From positions 63,510,031 to 63,574,030 of the forward strand of contig CM018682.1 of NCBI GenBank assembly GCA_009363875.1: 64,000 bases of DNA, read 5' to 3'. Both the position numbers and the translations under genes were made by a program. This document shows positions 1 to 11,334 of this stretch, one piece after another; positions within the stretch are counted from its first letter, which is position 1; each line of letters opens with the position of its first letter. The notes under the pieces are model-generated. The model made no database searches. It worked only from the letters and a program-made list of their open reading frames with translations, and was not told where the DNA came from. This DNA is from Mikania micrantha. Its lineage: Eukaryota > Streptophyta > Magnoliopsida > Asterales > Asteraceae.

Positions 1-136
1 GGGCCAAGTAATTCGGTCGGCCTTTCTTTCGCAGGAGCCCCAATCGGCCATCTTCTTTCATTCGCATGCAGGTGACACTCGGCTGACTCTCAGTCGGTCA
101 GATATGGCCATTAACATAAACCTCATTCGGCCAAAT
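1..136 (+). repeat. Left remnant of LTR-C, interrupted by El1
   Basis: This stretch is rich in TCGGCC/CGGCC words, the same texture as positions 1200-1440 of the El1 LTR. The sequence resumes at 26546 with text that parallels the El1 LTR from about 1440 onward. I therefore read it as the upstream part of an older LTR of the same superfamily, cut at 136 by El1. Its true start lies left of the window. Confidence 0.6.
132..136. repeat. Left target-site duplication of El1
   Basis: CAAAT directly precedes the El1 5' LTR. CGAAT (26546-26550) directly follows the El1 3' LTR. The match is 4 of 5 bases, so one copy has probably mutated. Five bases is the usual duplication for Ty3/gypsy integrase. Confidence 0.55.
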
Positions 137-2459
137 TGTAACACCAGTGCCGGAAACATTACCGGAACAGTAACTTGCATAGTAACTCAGACATAAACTA
201 GGTGTATTATTTGTATGCTATTATCGCGTAATGCTTGACACAAAACTACTATGCAACCGTTTCAGTAATCTGATTCAAACTCATGGTTTAACATTCTGGA
301 ACATATCAGACAACACTGAACTGACACATGAATGCTTGTTAGGGTTCTACTATGTATAAACGTATGTGAGGCTTTATAAAACAAAACAACAACGGATGTC
401 GGTACAAGAATGCTAAATGGACGGATTATTCGTATAGGTGACGATCTGTACGAATATATCTGAAATTTTAACGTTCTGAATGATGTCCAATAATTAGAAA
501 ACCATATTGAAAAGTGTAGTTATCGTCGTATTTGTACGGGTGACGATTCGAACGAATACGTGCGACGATTATACGGTTCGATTTAAACAGTAACCTAAAT
601 ATTTTCAGAAAATTTAAATAAACGAAAAATATTTAGTTAATTTACTAGGAATTACCACCTAAAATAAATTTCTGAACTCTACTTTTAATATCGTGATGTT
701 CCGTTACGAAAACGAAAGAAAGACGGCGTTTTTACGCGAAACCGAGCGGACCCGAACATAACCGGGTATTTTTAAGCCATTTAATGTGGCATTGATAGCC
801 ACAACTACCACCACCAACCAACCATCTGACCCCCATTTTCGAGCTCTCTCTCTACTTTCTTTCTATAGAACCTCACACCAAATCTCTCTCATTTCTTCAC
901 GAAATCGTGTGTTTTTGGAGTCAAAACAACCATCACAACTAGTAGATCATAGAAGTACAACAGATCGGGGCTTGGATCCATCCTATTCGAGGTAAAATCG
1001 AGTTATAGTGACGGTTTTTAGGGTTTTTGGAGCCCTTTTGATCGGCCACACTATAGCCGATTTATACTCCACTTCCACCCTTAGGACTTGCACAATACCT
1101 TACTAGAATGATGTAGGAACAAGCCCTACCACAATAATTAGCCGATTTGTTTAAAAACCATGGTTGCTCCACCTCTGCACTAGACCGGTCGAATAAGCCC
1201 ATCAATTGGGCCAAATGTGTGTAGGCCGAATGGCCAACTCCTTCCTACCGAAGCAGCTTTCATTCGCTCGGCCCAGTTCTTCGATCGGCCCATCCTTTGG
1301 TTGGCCATGCATCATTCTATCGGCCGGACTCCCATTCGACAGCCCCTTTCGGTACAAGCCTTATTCGACCGGCCCAAGCCCTTCGGCCGACCTACTTCGG
1401 TACAGCCCTTTATTCGGCCCATGGTTGTTCGGACAAGTTGATTCGGATTGGGTTGGTTATGCATGGGATGAGTATGTATTGCATGCATGATGTGTGTATG
1501 CATGCATGGCAAACCGAATGAGGGTGTTTGTGCATGGGAAGCATACTAGGGTTTCACTACATATTATCAACTTAGGGTGGTTTATGAACTAAGTATGGAG
1601 CTTAAACAATGTAGAAGTTAACATAATATTGTCATGTGGCAACAAACTAAGGTCTTTCTTAATGATAATAAGGAATAAGGGATTTGAGTTTGGAATAACA
1701 AGAGTAATCTTAAACATTATCATTATTTAAATATAAATGGTGAACATCATTTGGATTCAACATACTTGGGGAATCATGAGGATCAAAACGATAATCGAAG
1801 GTTATGGAGTGTTAGTTTAATTATTAACACCTAACCCGTATGAAATTTCATAAAAACGTGTAGCTAACTTAGATAATTCACTTGAATTATCTAGGACTAG
1901 TTACTCAAAGCGTGGATCAAGAATTATTGGACAAACAAAAGCTAGTAATGGGCCCGAGGTTAGTCCAATAGGATTAACCCAAGCCCATCATGTTAACTAT
2001 ACTTTACTTAATTTAATTATGTTTTTAATAAAAGAAATTAAATTGTAAACTTTGTTAAATTAAAATAAATTATTTTAACTTAATGTTTAACTTAAATTGT
2101 ATTGATTACTTGTGGGATAAGGGTTATTAATGGGTAATGAGTGTAGACTAGTTAGAAAGAATCATAGAAACACTTCAGCACGTAGGACACTTAGTTGCAC
2201 GCCAAGACCAAAACCCTAGTTTGCACCTATTTTAAAGACTTATAGTATTCAAATCTCTTAAAACAACTCAGGTGTTGAAGATACTTAAGCTACAACTAAC
2301 GAGCGCGCATTATCTGTTGTGATTCATACTTAGCAACACAGGTGAGTTCATTTGTCTCTTTTCAAACTATTTTGTTTTACTGCAGGACTGAGAAACATGT
2401 TTATACATTTTAAATAAATGTTTAAATGTTCTTAAACGCTTTTATACTTATTCATAATG

Positions 2460-2683
2460 CTAATACTTGATACACTTATTCTAAAGGCTAATACTCTATA
2501 CACTTACTCTAAATGCTAATACTTGATACACTTATTCTAAAGGCTAATACTCTATACACTTACTCTATATGCTAATACCTCATACACTTATTCTAAAGGC
2601 TAATACTTTATACACTTACTCTAAACGCTAATACTTTATACTCTTAATCTTAATGCTAACGCTGCATACACTTATACTTATTT
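2460..2683 (+). repeat. 28-bp tandem array in El1 5' LTR (about 8 units)
   Basis: Units of the form CTAATACTTGATACACTTAT + TCTAAAGG repeat head to tail. Alternate units resemble each other more than neighbours do (TTGATAC versus TCTATAC), giving a 56-bp higher-order period. The same array is at 25003-25226 in the 3' LTR. Confidence 0.85.
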
Positions 2684-3328
2684 GCTTAAAACTTTTGAAG
2701 CTTTTAAATGCCTAAGAAAGACAGATACTAAAACTCTAAAATGCTTTAATAAACTATACTATTGAAAGCTTGAAAACTTAAACTCAGAAAGACTCATATG
2801 CTTGAAATGCTATAAACACTTGTATACTCAAAATGCATGGAAATGCTCGAAATGCTATAAAGACTTGAATGCTTGATATGCTTGAAATGCTAAGACTACA
2901 GGCTGATTGACCGCCGTGTGTTGACCTATAGTGTCAACCCCTACTAGTCATTAGTAAAGGGTACTTAAATGCTAAAGCTATCGGACATCGTAAGACAGAC
3001 TGATTGGCCATCGCGCCTTGACATTTGTCAAGCCCTAGTAGTCATCAGTGCTCTTCATTGTCAGAATCTTGTAAGACAGACTGATCGGCCGCCGCGTCTT
3101 GACATTGGTCAAGCCCTACTAGTCATTCAGTGTTGTTCTTGATTCATCCATGGTTGTGACGAGTGACTAGGATGATTTTGGTTTCTTCTAGCTGACTTTG
3201 TTTCATCTTGAGGATTCCTTTATCAAAACACCGATGTCGCGAGTCATATTTAGTTCCGTTATGGATGGATGCTGAATTCCTTAGGGTGTTCAGCTGTCCA
3301 TATTGGTAACTCTCAAAACTTGATATTC

Positions 3329-3814
3329 AAATGCTACTTTGTTCGTGTTGAAACTCATAATCAGAATACTTAAAGCTATGATGGGATTGCATGGTAGGTA
3401 AGACGCATAATTATCATTAACAACAAAGTCGTATGTGGATTAGTATGTGGTGGGATGGCGTCTGGGTGGGCTGTAGGCTTGACCCTTTCGTATGACCTAT
3501 ATATAAGCATATCGATCTGGATATTACATGTGATGTTAATGAGGTTAAGGTTGTTACCGAAAGGGTTTGTAAATGCTATTGTGTGCGTGTCTTAAACTTC
3601 TAAACAGGATGCTTGAAACTATGATGGAATTTGATGGTAGGTAAAACGTTTAATTATCATTAACAACAATGTCATATGTGGATTAGTATGTGGTGGGATG
3701 GCGTCTGGGCGGGTTGTAGGGTCGACCCTTTCGTATGCCCTATATATAAGCATACCGATCTGGATATTACATGTGATGTTAATGAGGTTAAGGTTGTTAC
3801 CGAAAAAGGTTTGC
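3329..3814 (+). repeat. ~243-bp tandem duplication private to El1 5' LTR
   Basis: Two adjacent copies (about 3329-3571 and 3572-3814) share the words GTGGTGGGATGGCGTCTGGG and CCTATATATAAGCATA about 243 bp apart. The 3' LTR (25860-26120) and LTR-C (28230-28480) have only one copy. LTRs are identical at insertion, so this arose after El1 inserted. Confidence 0.85.
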
Positions 3815-4257
3815 AAAGCTATTTTCAAATACTAAACTATATGAACTCACCAACCATTGTGTTGACCTTGTTTTCTTACATGCTTTCTCAGGTGACGTAC
3901 AGGAATAAGCTAAGGCTCAGGAATGCATGATAGGATGCCCAGTTAGAGGACCTGGTAGTTTTTGGAAAAGCACATGCTTTTGATGATTGTTGTGAATCAC
4001 TTTTGTTATCTTGTACAGATACAAGATAGTAAACATTGATTCTTTTGATAGGTTTACTTAGTTAAATTATCAAACATTGACAGTCGTAATTTAACTTTGT
4101 AATCCTAGTTTAATGTTATTTGTTCTTTAGTTATTCTCAATGTTGATGCTATGTAAACAATCTAATCCTCACGATTATCCTTTCCGATATCGCACCCCGG
4201 GAACCTTCCGCCCGACGGGACACACGATCCGGCCCGCCGGCTCGGGGAGTGACAGAT

Positions 4258-4275
4258 TGGTATCAGAGCTCAAGG
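4258..4275 (+). other. El1 primer-binding site (initiator tRNA-Met type)
   Basis: TGGTATCAGAGC starts three bases after the LTR end. It complements the 3' end of plant initiator tRNA-Met, the usual primer for minus-strand synthesis in plant gypsy elements. It is a primer site, not a tRNA gene. Confidence 0.9.
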
Positions 4276-4431
4276 TTATATAGAATAATAGGTCATTTAC
4301 TTAAAACGGTTTGGCCTAGACTATAACTTAGGAACCTTTCATGTAGAGAACACATGACTTAGGAATTATTTGCATTACATCTTCTGCATTTAATCATTAT
4401 GATAACCGATGTTCTTTCAGTTGTAATCAGA

Positions 4432-5350
4432 ATGTCACCGAGAAGACAACTATCACCACCTCCTCCTTCACAAGAGACGGATTCAACAATTATTGCACTA
4501 GCAACCCTGATCACTGAACAGTTGATGGCGGTTCTCCCTGGAATCATCACCCGGATCAGGAACAGTGAGGAATTTGCTAGGAACTTCTCACAAATCTCTG
4601 CAAAAGAAGAAGGAACCGGAGAAAGGAGAAACTAGCAAGAAACCTAAACGTCGTTCCGCGAAAAGGCGAAAAAAAAAATGTGAGCTACACTGAAGCTACA
4701 CCCATCAGTCAAATCCTGCCAGGTTCGACTACAAGCGTGAGTGTTCACTACGAGGGAAAAACCCCTCTCTGTCCAGCTTGTCGTTATTATCATCGAGTTG
4801 AACTCACATGTGTGCAATGCACACGCTGTGGGAAGACGGGTCGCTGGATGCAACTGTGCAGATCACCGGTAGCATCTATTCCTCGTCAATATGTTGGTAC
4901 GTTTCCCGAATATGCCATATGTGGTTATCACCATAGTAAGGAGAAACCTTGTAAACACTGTCTGAATTGTGGGAAATACAGACACTGGATTCAAGAATGT
5001 CGGGTATTCTAACAGGGAAGCAGGGACAGAAAGCGAGCACCTCTACTTCTTCTTGACACAACCAAAGCTGCTACACATGCAGAATGCTCGGGCATTTCAC
5101 AGTGAACTGTCCTAGGAGGATGCCTCCAACAGACACAATAGCCACTGACGAACTGCTTGCGTTACCAGCTCCTAGGGTACACTCGGAGTCCGATGACCCC
5201 ATAGGTATGCAAATTTCAGCATGTTACGTTAAATTATTTATTGGTATGCTAATTAGAAATGCGTATTCTGTTGTGGATTTTAGAAACAATAAATCTAAGG
5301 TAACCGTAAGCAAACTCGGTGCCAATAAGATAATAGGAATAGTAACATAA
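4432..5350 (+). pseudogene. El1 gag remnant with zinc knuckles
   Basis: A gag-like start (ATG at 4432, MSPRRQLSPPPP) runs to a stop at 4635 and lacks the capsid core. A second frame (4680-5012) carries two cysteine/histidine clusters of the chromovirus Gag style (CPACRYYH...CVQC, then CGYHH...CKHCLNCG). A third (5084-5350) carries the tail of another knuckle (LGHFTVNCP) and then runs into unrelated codons. The capsid region is deleted and no protease follows, so this looks like a scavenged or decayed Gag nucleocapsid. Whether a short protein is still made cannot be told from sequence. Confidence 0.7.
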
Positions 5351-5551
5351 GGAATCCTTAGGTCAAATAAACGGTAAGTAATTAAATAAAGATAGGGTGA
5401 TTCTTAATTACAATTTAACTACTGTAATTAAGAAGAGAACCTTATCTAATTAGAGCACTAAAAGCCATGGGAATTCAAAATGCCAAAGCTAGTGTGTAAG
5501 CTGTCACTTTCCACCTAGACCTCATAGAACTCGAGTTACTTGATTTAGAGG

Positions 5552-5556
5552 ACTCC
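5552..5556. repeat. El2 target-site duplication, left copy
   Basis: ACTCC immediately before the El2 LTR, repeated exactly at 21782-21786 after the far LTR. A perfect 5-bp duplication proves that 5557-21781 entered El1 as one insertion. Confidence 0.9.
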
Positions 5557-6539
5557 TGTCACACCCCCCAAATTCCCACACGTGGTGTCAGTCCACGTGG
5601 TTGTGACGTGGCCAGAATCATAGCTCAAGGTCATATAGAACACCTCTATATGCGTTTACAAATACAATGTTTGACATACACACTTAATCAAAATAGTTTG
5701 CAGCGGAATACAAAATCATAATTGCAGCGGAATAAAACGAGTTTAACAAATGCAGCAGAATCAGAAATTGTCAGACACTACAATGTATCAATAAATAACA
5801 TAAATAAAATTGTTTTCAAATGATCAGACAGAAATGCATGCGGTTCCTAATGCTCTTCCCTTAAAGTGTGCATTCCTGCTATCCATAGCTTGTTAGTTAC
5901 CTAAGAATACAAGTTTAGAAAAAGTGCCAACACGATGGTTGGTGAGTTCATAGGTTTTTATATACATATAGTAATAAAAGTGTGTCATGCTGTTTATCAA
6001 ATGTTAGTACCGAGCCCTAGGCTCCAAGTGTCAGTGTGTCCCTACCAAACTAGACCTGTTTTCTTGCCTCCACTGTGTCTCGTACACACAGTAAATTAGG
6101 TCAGAGTTTGCACGGGTTATGACATCCAGTCAACATTTTGCCCCGTGGGGTTGGTCATACCCTAATGGATCCATCCAAATCTACCACGTTGTTCGTACAT
6201 TAATGGTAAGACTTTGTGAGGACTTGCTACGAGTTCAACACTTAATGTTTGTCCAATAAACCAGCATACACAATAAATATGTTTGTAATAACATAATTGT
6301 TTGACTCGATGTAACTAGTATTCCCCCCTATTAAAAGCGTTTGAAAAGATTAAAGAGGGGCCGTAAACTCACCTTAGTGATGAAAGTGTAAATCAAGCGT
6401 AAGCTCCTGCGTAGATCGCGTGTCGGTCACCGGCAACCTATATCGTATACCGTACGTGAGTTCGTGTAACGACTGTGTTCGTAATCGTGTTAGTGCTCGT
6501 GTTTGTGCTCAACAACCCTCGGTTGTTCATGTTTGTTCG

Positions 6540-6620
6540 TGTCGGTCTACAATGACCGTGTTTGCTCGTGTTGGTCCACATTGACCGTGTTTGACCGTGT
6601 TTGACCAAAGTTGACCATGT
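6540..6620. promoter_or_regulatory. TTGACC (W-box-like) cluster in El2 LTR
   Basis: Four TTGACC words lie within about 80 bases. TTGAC(C/T) is the known WRKY factor core. The partner LTR (around 19858) has one unit fewer, so the array changes in copy number. Binding is inferred only. Confidence 0.35.
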
Positions 6621-8000
6621 CAAGTCAACGACCCGTTGGTGAACCGTGTGACGGTTGTGAATCGTGTAGCAATTGTGCAAGTGCTCGTCGTGTGCAAAAC
6701 GCGCAATTCGCATCTTTGGACAACTTACTGTTTATAGTAAGTTTCCATTTATGGAAAGTTCACGAAGCATAATGGTTTTATAGTTCTAGCATGCTCATTA
6801 GTCCTACGAGATCATGTTAACACATAGCACATCATCATACGAATTCACATAAGTCGTTTATAACATGTTAACACACAAAAGTTTCCTAAAATGGAAAGTT
6901 TCCATTTATAGCATACTTGACATCGGAAACCATCTAATTTAGCATAAAATCATCATATTACATCATAATAAGCCATTTAGCATGCTCGAGTCATACAACA
7001 TATTCATAGTTTGGTTTTTGTAAAAATAAAGTTACTATAAATAGTAACCTTGTGGTTTTTCATAAAAACAACCATTCTAACATTTCTAATCTTATTTTCA
7101 TGTCACCAATCATCATAATAAATGACTTAACATCATTTAAACATGTACATATAACCAAATTTATCATCTAGCAATATCTTGACCCAAGAAGTTACTAAAT
7201 ATAGTAACTTTGTCAAAAATGACTATAACCAACATCTAAATCTCATTCTAAGCATCAATATCATCCTAAATACATTCAAACAACATTCTCATACACATGC
7301 ATGATCATCATTGTCACCAAATCACCATTTTGCCAATAAAAGTTACTAATAATAGAAAGTTTGTCAAAAATCATCGTTTTAACCATTCTAATGACATCCA
7401 ACCATGTGAATCATCCTCATTGACATCTATAATCATAATACAACATTCAAGATTATCTAAAATGCCTTAGATCATACATGCATGCATATACATCATCAAA
7501 AATCATCATTTTAAGTACAAGGGTTTATACCCATCGTCTTAGATCATCATAAAACATCATTATAACATCATAGATCATTAAGAAACACATCTAAATCAAC
7601 AAACCCAGAATAAAATCTATTTCATGTGCACTACATGTGCTTGCACGTGTGTGTAATGTCTTGCGTGTGTGTGTAATGGTGGTTCTAAGCCACAAGGAGT
7701 GTATAACTACCTTTCAAAGCTTCAAACACCTGAAATGATGACGAGGACAGCCTTCAAACCTCCTGGCTCGTGGGTTTCGATAGGAACAAGAAGGTGGTGG
7801 TGGTGGATAATGGTTTAGAAGCCTTCCTTCAATGTCACCAAGCCTCAATCTTCAAGTGTGTAGCATCAAGGAGTCCTTCAATGGCTTCCTTGATGTCTAA
7901 TCAGGTGGTTTCAGAGGTTTGGGAAGAAGAGTGGCCGATATATGGAGTGTGCAGTCGGTTAGAATGATGAAATGGGTTAGACTAGGCATCATGATCTTGG

Positions 8001-8007
8001 TTTTATA
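8001..8007 (-). promoter_or_regulatory. Candidate TATA box, El2 3' LTR
   Basis: TATAAAA on the - strand, kept in the partner LTR (21272-21278). It lies just downstream, in element sense, of the CGCG hairpin block. Confidence 0.5.
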
Positions 8008-8023
8008 AAGATATTGTCGACTG

Positions 8024-8155
8024 GGTGGCGTCGCTATCGCGATGGGGCTTTCAAAACTTCTCCGCATACCGCGGCGGATTTCGGAAGTCAAACCCCCGCG
8101 ACGCATGTCGCGCACTGCGACGATGCCTCTTGTTGGGCCATCGCGTACCGTGATG
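8024..8155 (-). repeat. CGCG-core hairpin block, El2 3' LTR
   Basis: A run of GC-rich near-palindromes built on a CGCG-TAC-CGCG core, including TCCGCATACCGCGGCGGA and, at 8139-8155, CATCGCGTACCGTGATG (one mismatch). The partner block at 21296-21427 keeps the last one as a perfect inverted repeat. Confidence 0.75.
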
Positions 8156-8521
8156 GGCCCCTGAAGAGCCCAATAAGCCTATTTTAATTGGATTGATCCG
8201 TTCGTCGTCGTTTTCGTGCTTCTGAACTATCGTTTGGCCTCTTTTGAACTTCCAAGTTCAATGTGTGAGTGTTTCGTGAGGATTCGAGTGTTGTGCTACA
8301 CAAGGTGCTATATGTTCACCAACGTTCGTGTGTTTTGACACGTGTGTGTTGTTTGCCAATAATTCATCGAATTATCAAGTCATGTGTCAGTGTTCGTACA
8401 GTCGTGCCACGTGTCACGTGTCAAACTAAATTAAACTAATTCTAGTGCCACATGTAGAAATAGTATTTAAATAAACATTTAAATAAACAATAACCTGACC
8501 TGGAATTTACGGGGTGTCACA

Positions 8522-8545
8522 TCCTCCCCTTGTTAGAAAGAATTT
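8522..8545 (-). other. El2 polypurine tract
   Basis: On the - strand, ...CTAACAAGGGGAGGA directly precedes the 3' LTR. It follows the conserved TTTCGGGACGAAATT box, as in the other elements of this window. It primes plus-strand synthesis. Confidence 0.8.
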
Positions 8546-8556
8546 CGTCCCGAAAT

Positions 8557-9234
8557 TCAACTCGTGTTGCCAGTGTTTGTCTGTTCTGCGAACAGGTGTG
8601 GGTATTTCTGTTTCATTTGGTCTTCACGTTCCCATGTGAATTCCGGTCCTCGCCGAGAATTCTATTGCACTTTCACAATCGGTATCTTGCTAAGCTTGAG
8701 CTTCTTGCTTTCCCGGTCCATAATCTCCACCGGTTCCTCCACGAAGTTTAGTTGTTCGTCGATCTGTATCTCCTCAAGAGGTATAACAAGCGTTTCATCG
8801 GATAAACACTTCTTGAGATTAGAGATATGAAATACGTTGTGTACGCTGCTCAGCTCGTTTGGCAGGTTTAGTTCGTAGGCTACCGGGCCTATTCGTTTTG
8901 TGATCTCAAAGGGTCCAATGTAACGAGGATTTAACTTACCTCGTTTGCCAAACCGTATGACTCCCTTCCAAGGCGAGACCTTGAGTAGCACTCGGTCTCC
9001 CAACTAGAACTCCAACGGTTTGCGTCGCTTGTCGGCATAACTTTTCTGTCTGTCCCGAGCTGCTGCCATTCGTTTGTGTATCTGTACGATCTTCTCAGTC
9101 GTTTCATGCACTAGTTCGGGTACGGTCAGTTGGCTGTCCCCAACTTCCGCCCAACAGATTGGTGATCGACACTTACATTCGTAAAGTGCCTCGAATGGTG
9201 CAGCTTGGATGCTCGTGTGGTAGCTATTGTTGTA
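8557..9234 (-). pseudogene. El2 integrase C-terminus and chromodomain
   Basis: The open part (9003-8662) begins MGDRVLLKVSPWKGV, the conserved GPF/GPY-type integrase tail (GPFEITKRIGPVAYELNLP). It continues into a chromodomain-like end (LNFVEEPVEIMDRE...LKLSKIPIVKV). An in-frame TAG near 8660 interrupts the chromodomain just before a RRGPEFTWERED-type stretch that runs to a TGA ending at 8557. Another TAG lies at about 9006, where related elements have a glutamine codon. In chromoviruses the chromodomain binds histone marks and steers integration. This is a broken copy. Confidence 0.85.
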
Positions 9235-10011
9235 TCAGAACTCAACTAACGGTAGATGAGTCTCCCTGCTACTGCCAAAGTCAATAACACATGCTCGGAG
9301 CATGTCTTCTAGTGTTTGTATGGTTCGTTCACTCTGTCCATCAGTCTGCGGGTGGTAAGCGGTGCTCATGTCCAATCTCGTGCCCAAAGCCTTATGCAAA
9401 CACTTCCAGAAATGCGAAGTAAATCGACTATCGCGGTCAGAGAGTATCGAGATTGGCACTCCATGTCGAGTAACCACTTCCTTTAGATAGATACGAGTGA
9501 GTTTGTCTAGCTTGTCAGTCTCTTTAATAGGCAAAAAGTGTGCAGACTTTTTCAGTCGGTCTACGATAACCCAAATGGTACCGCAACCACTTGTTGTCTT
9601 TGGCAATTTTGTTATGAAGTCCATGGAAATCTGCTCCCATTTCCACAGTGGTATCTCAGGCTATTGAAGTAACCCTGATGGCTTCTGATACTCAACCTTG
9701 ACTTTTGAGCATGTTAAACACTTACTTACGTAAGTTGCTATCTCCGCTTTCATGTTCGGCCACCAGTAAGTTGTCTTCAGATCATGATACATCTTATCAG
9801 AGCCCGGATGTATAGAGTACCGGCTCTTGTGAGCTTTGTCCATCACCACATTTCTCAATCTTCCGTGGTGTGGAATCCAAATTCGATCCTTAACGTAGTA
9901 TGCTCCGTCGGCCTTCACCTCCATGTGTTTGTCCATGCCACGTAAGGATTCCTGAGTGAGGTTTTCGATCTTCAAAGCTTCTTGTTGTGCGTTTCGAATT
10001 TGTTGTGGCAA
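9235..10011 (-). pseudogene. El2 integrase (HHCC zinc finger and DDE core)
   Basis: The frame 10011-9661 has the HHCC finger (HKSRYSIHPG...CLTCSKVK). The frame 9624-9235 has the catalytic core, with the first D in MDFITK (residue 2), the second in LSDRDSRF (residue 63) and the E in DGQSERT (residue 99). A TAG at about 9661 separates finger and core. A TGA at about 9234 ends the core after LPLVEF. Integrase joins the cDNA ends to host DNA. All catalytic residues are present but the chain is broken. Confidence 0.9.
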
Positions 10012-10029
10012 TTCAGAGTGAAATGTGAG

Positions 10030-11256
10030 TTATAGAGTACGCACGCGTTTGGTTGTTTCTTTCCGGCTCAACGCGTCTGCCACTACGTTTGCTTTACAGG
10101 GATGGTATTTGATAGCGCAATCGTAATCGCCTATCAGTTCAACCCATCTTCGTTGTCTCATGTTCATCTCTTTCTGGTCGAAGATGTGTTGTAAGCTCTT
10201 ATGATCGGTAAAGATGGTGCATTTTGTGCCATATAGATAGAGTCGCCAGATCTTCAAAGCGAATACCACAGCTCCCAACTCAAGGTCATGAGTCGTGTAG
10301 TTCTTCTCATGTACCTTCAGTTGTCGTGAAGCGTATGCTATCACTTTATCGCGTTGCATCAACACACAACCGAGTCCTTGTTTCGAGGCGTCGCAATACA
10401 CCACGAAATCGTTGCATCCTTCCGGCAAGGATAGTATGGGTGCAGCGCATAGCTTCTGCTTCAACAAGTTGAAAGCAGCTTCTTGTTTCTCTCCCCAATC
10501 GAACTTTTTGTCCTTGTGAGTTAGGGATGTTAATGATTGAGCGATCTTTGAGAATCCTTCAATAAATCTTCTGTAGTACCCGGCCAGGCCTAGGAATTGT
10601 CGCACCTCAGTTGGGGTCTTGGCTGCTTCCCAGTTCTTGATGGCTTCGATCTTTGCTGGGTCTACGTGTATCCCTTGTTCGTTAACCACATGTCCAAGAA
10701 ATTGGACTTCACGAATCCAAAAGTCACACTTTGAAAACTTCGCGTACAGCTGTTCTTTCCTCAATAATTCCAAGACTAGCCTCAGATGTTCAGCATGTTC
10801 TTTCTGATTCTTCGTGTAAATCAGGATATCGTCGATGAACACTATTACGAATTTGTCAAGGTTAGGCTTGCATACTCTATTCATGAGATCCATGAATACA
10901 GCTGCTGCATTGGTCAGCCCAAATGGCATAACCAAAAATTCATAGTGTCCGTATCGAGTCCTAAAGGCAGTCTTAGGAATATCGCTCTCATGTATCCTCA
11001 GTTGATGGTAACCCGATCTCAAATCGATTTTTGAATAGTAGCTTGACCCTTGCAGTTGGTCAAACAAATCGTCTATTCGCGGTAGTGGGTATCGATTCTT
11101 GATCGTCACCTTGTTCAGTTCCCTGTAGTCAATGCACATACGGAATGATCCGTCTTTCTTCTTCACAAACAAGACCGGTGCTCCCCATGGAGAGAAGCTC
11201 GGTCTGATAAATCCCTTGTCCAACAGTTCCTGCAACTGGTTAGACAGTTCCTGCAT
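10030..11256 (-). pseudogene. El2 reverse transcriptase and RNase H
   Basis: A 408-residue open segment of the polyprotein. Reverse transcriptase covers roughly residues 1-175, with CIDYRELNK and the catalytic FIDD at 140-143. RNase H follows, with the acidic residues D289 (YCDAS), E326 (DLELGA), D351 (TDHKSL) and D394 (VVADALSR). The apparent start methionine is inside the domain, not a real start. Two stops (about 11312-11337) separate it from the protease and a TAA (about 10030) from the integrase. The copying domains are intact by motif, but no full polyprotein is possible. Confidence 0.92.
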
Positions 11257-11334
11257 CTCCGTCGGTGCTAGTCGGTATGGAGCTTTAGCAATCGGTGCTG
11301 CCGCTGGAGTGAGGTCTATCTAGAACTCGACTTG

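Larger units (their letters stand above)
137..4254 (+). repeat. El1 5' LTR (4118 bp)
   Basis: The start TGTAACACCAGTGCCGGAAAC matches the 3' LTR start at 22688, and the end ...CCGGCTCGGGGAGTGACA matches the 3' LTR end at 26545. It is about 260 bp longer than its partner, largely because of an internal tandem duplication near 3329-3814. A CGGCC-rich block (about 1180-1440), a 28-bp tandem array and about 75-bp repeats (2898-3130) lie inside. Short ORFs here (for example 786-995 and 1206-1490) show no known domain. Confidence 0.9.
5557..8521 (-). repeat. El2 3' LTR (2965 bp)
   Basis: On the - strand it starts TGTGACACCCCGTAAATTCC (8521) and ends at 5557 in ...GGGGTGTGACA. It is the complete El2 LTR in this window. 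It includes a TTGACC cluster (6550-6620), several palindromes of the type GTTACTATAAATAGTAAC (near 7030 and 7190), a candidate TATA box and a CGCG hairpin block. No ORF inside has a recognisable domain. Confidence 0.9.

Noticed and set aside
1206..1490. Several overlapping ORFs in the El1 LTR (also 23750-24064)
   Set aside because: They fall in the CGGCC-rich repeat, are open in several frames at once and have no domain.
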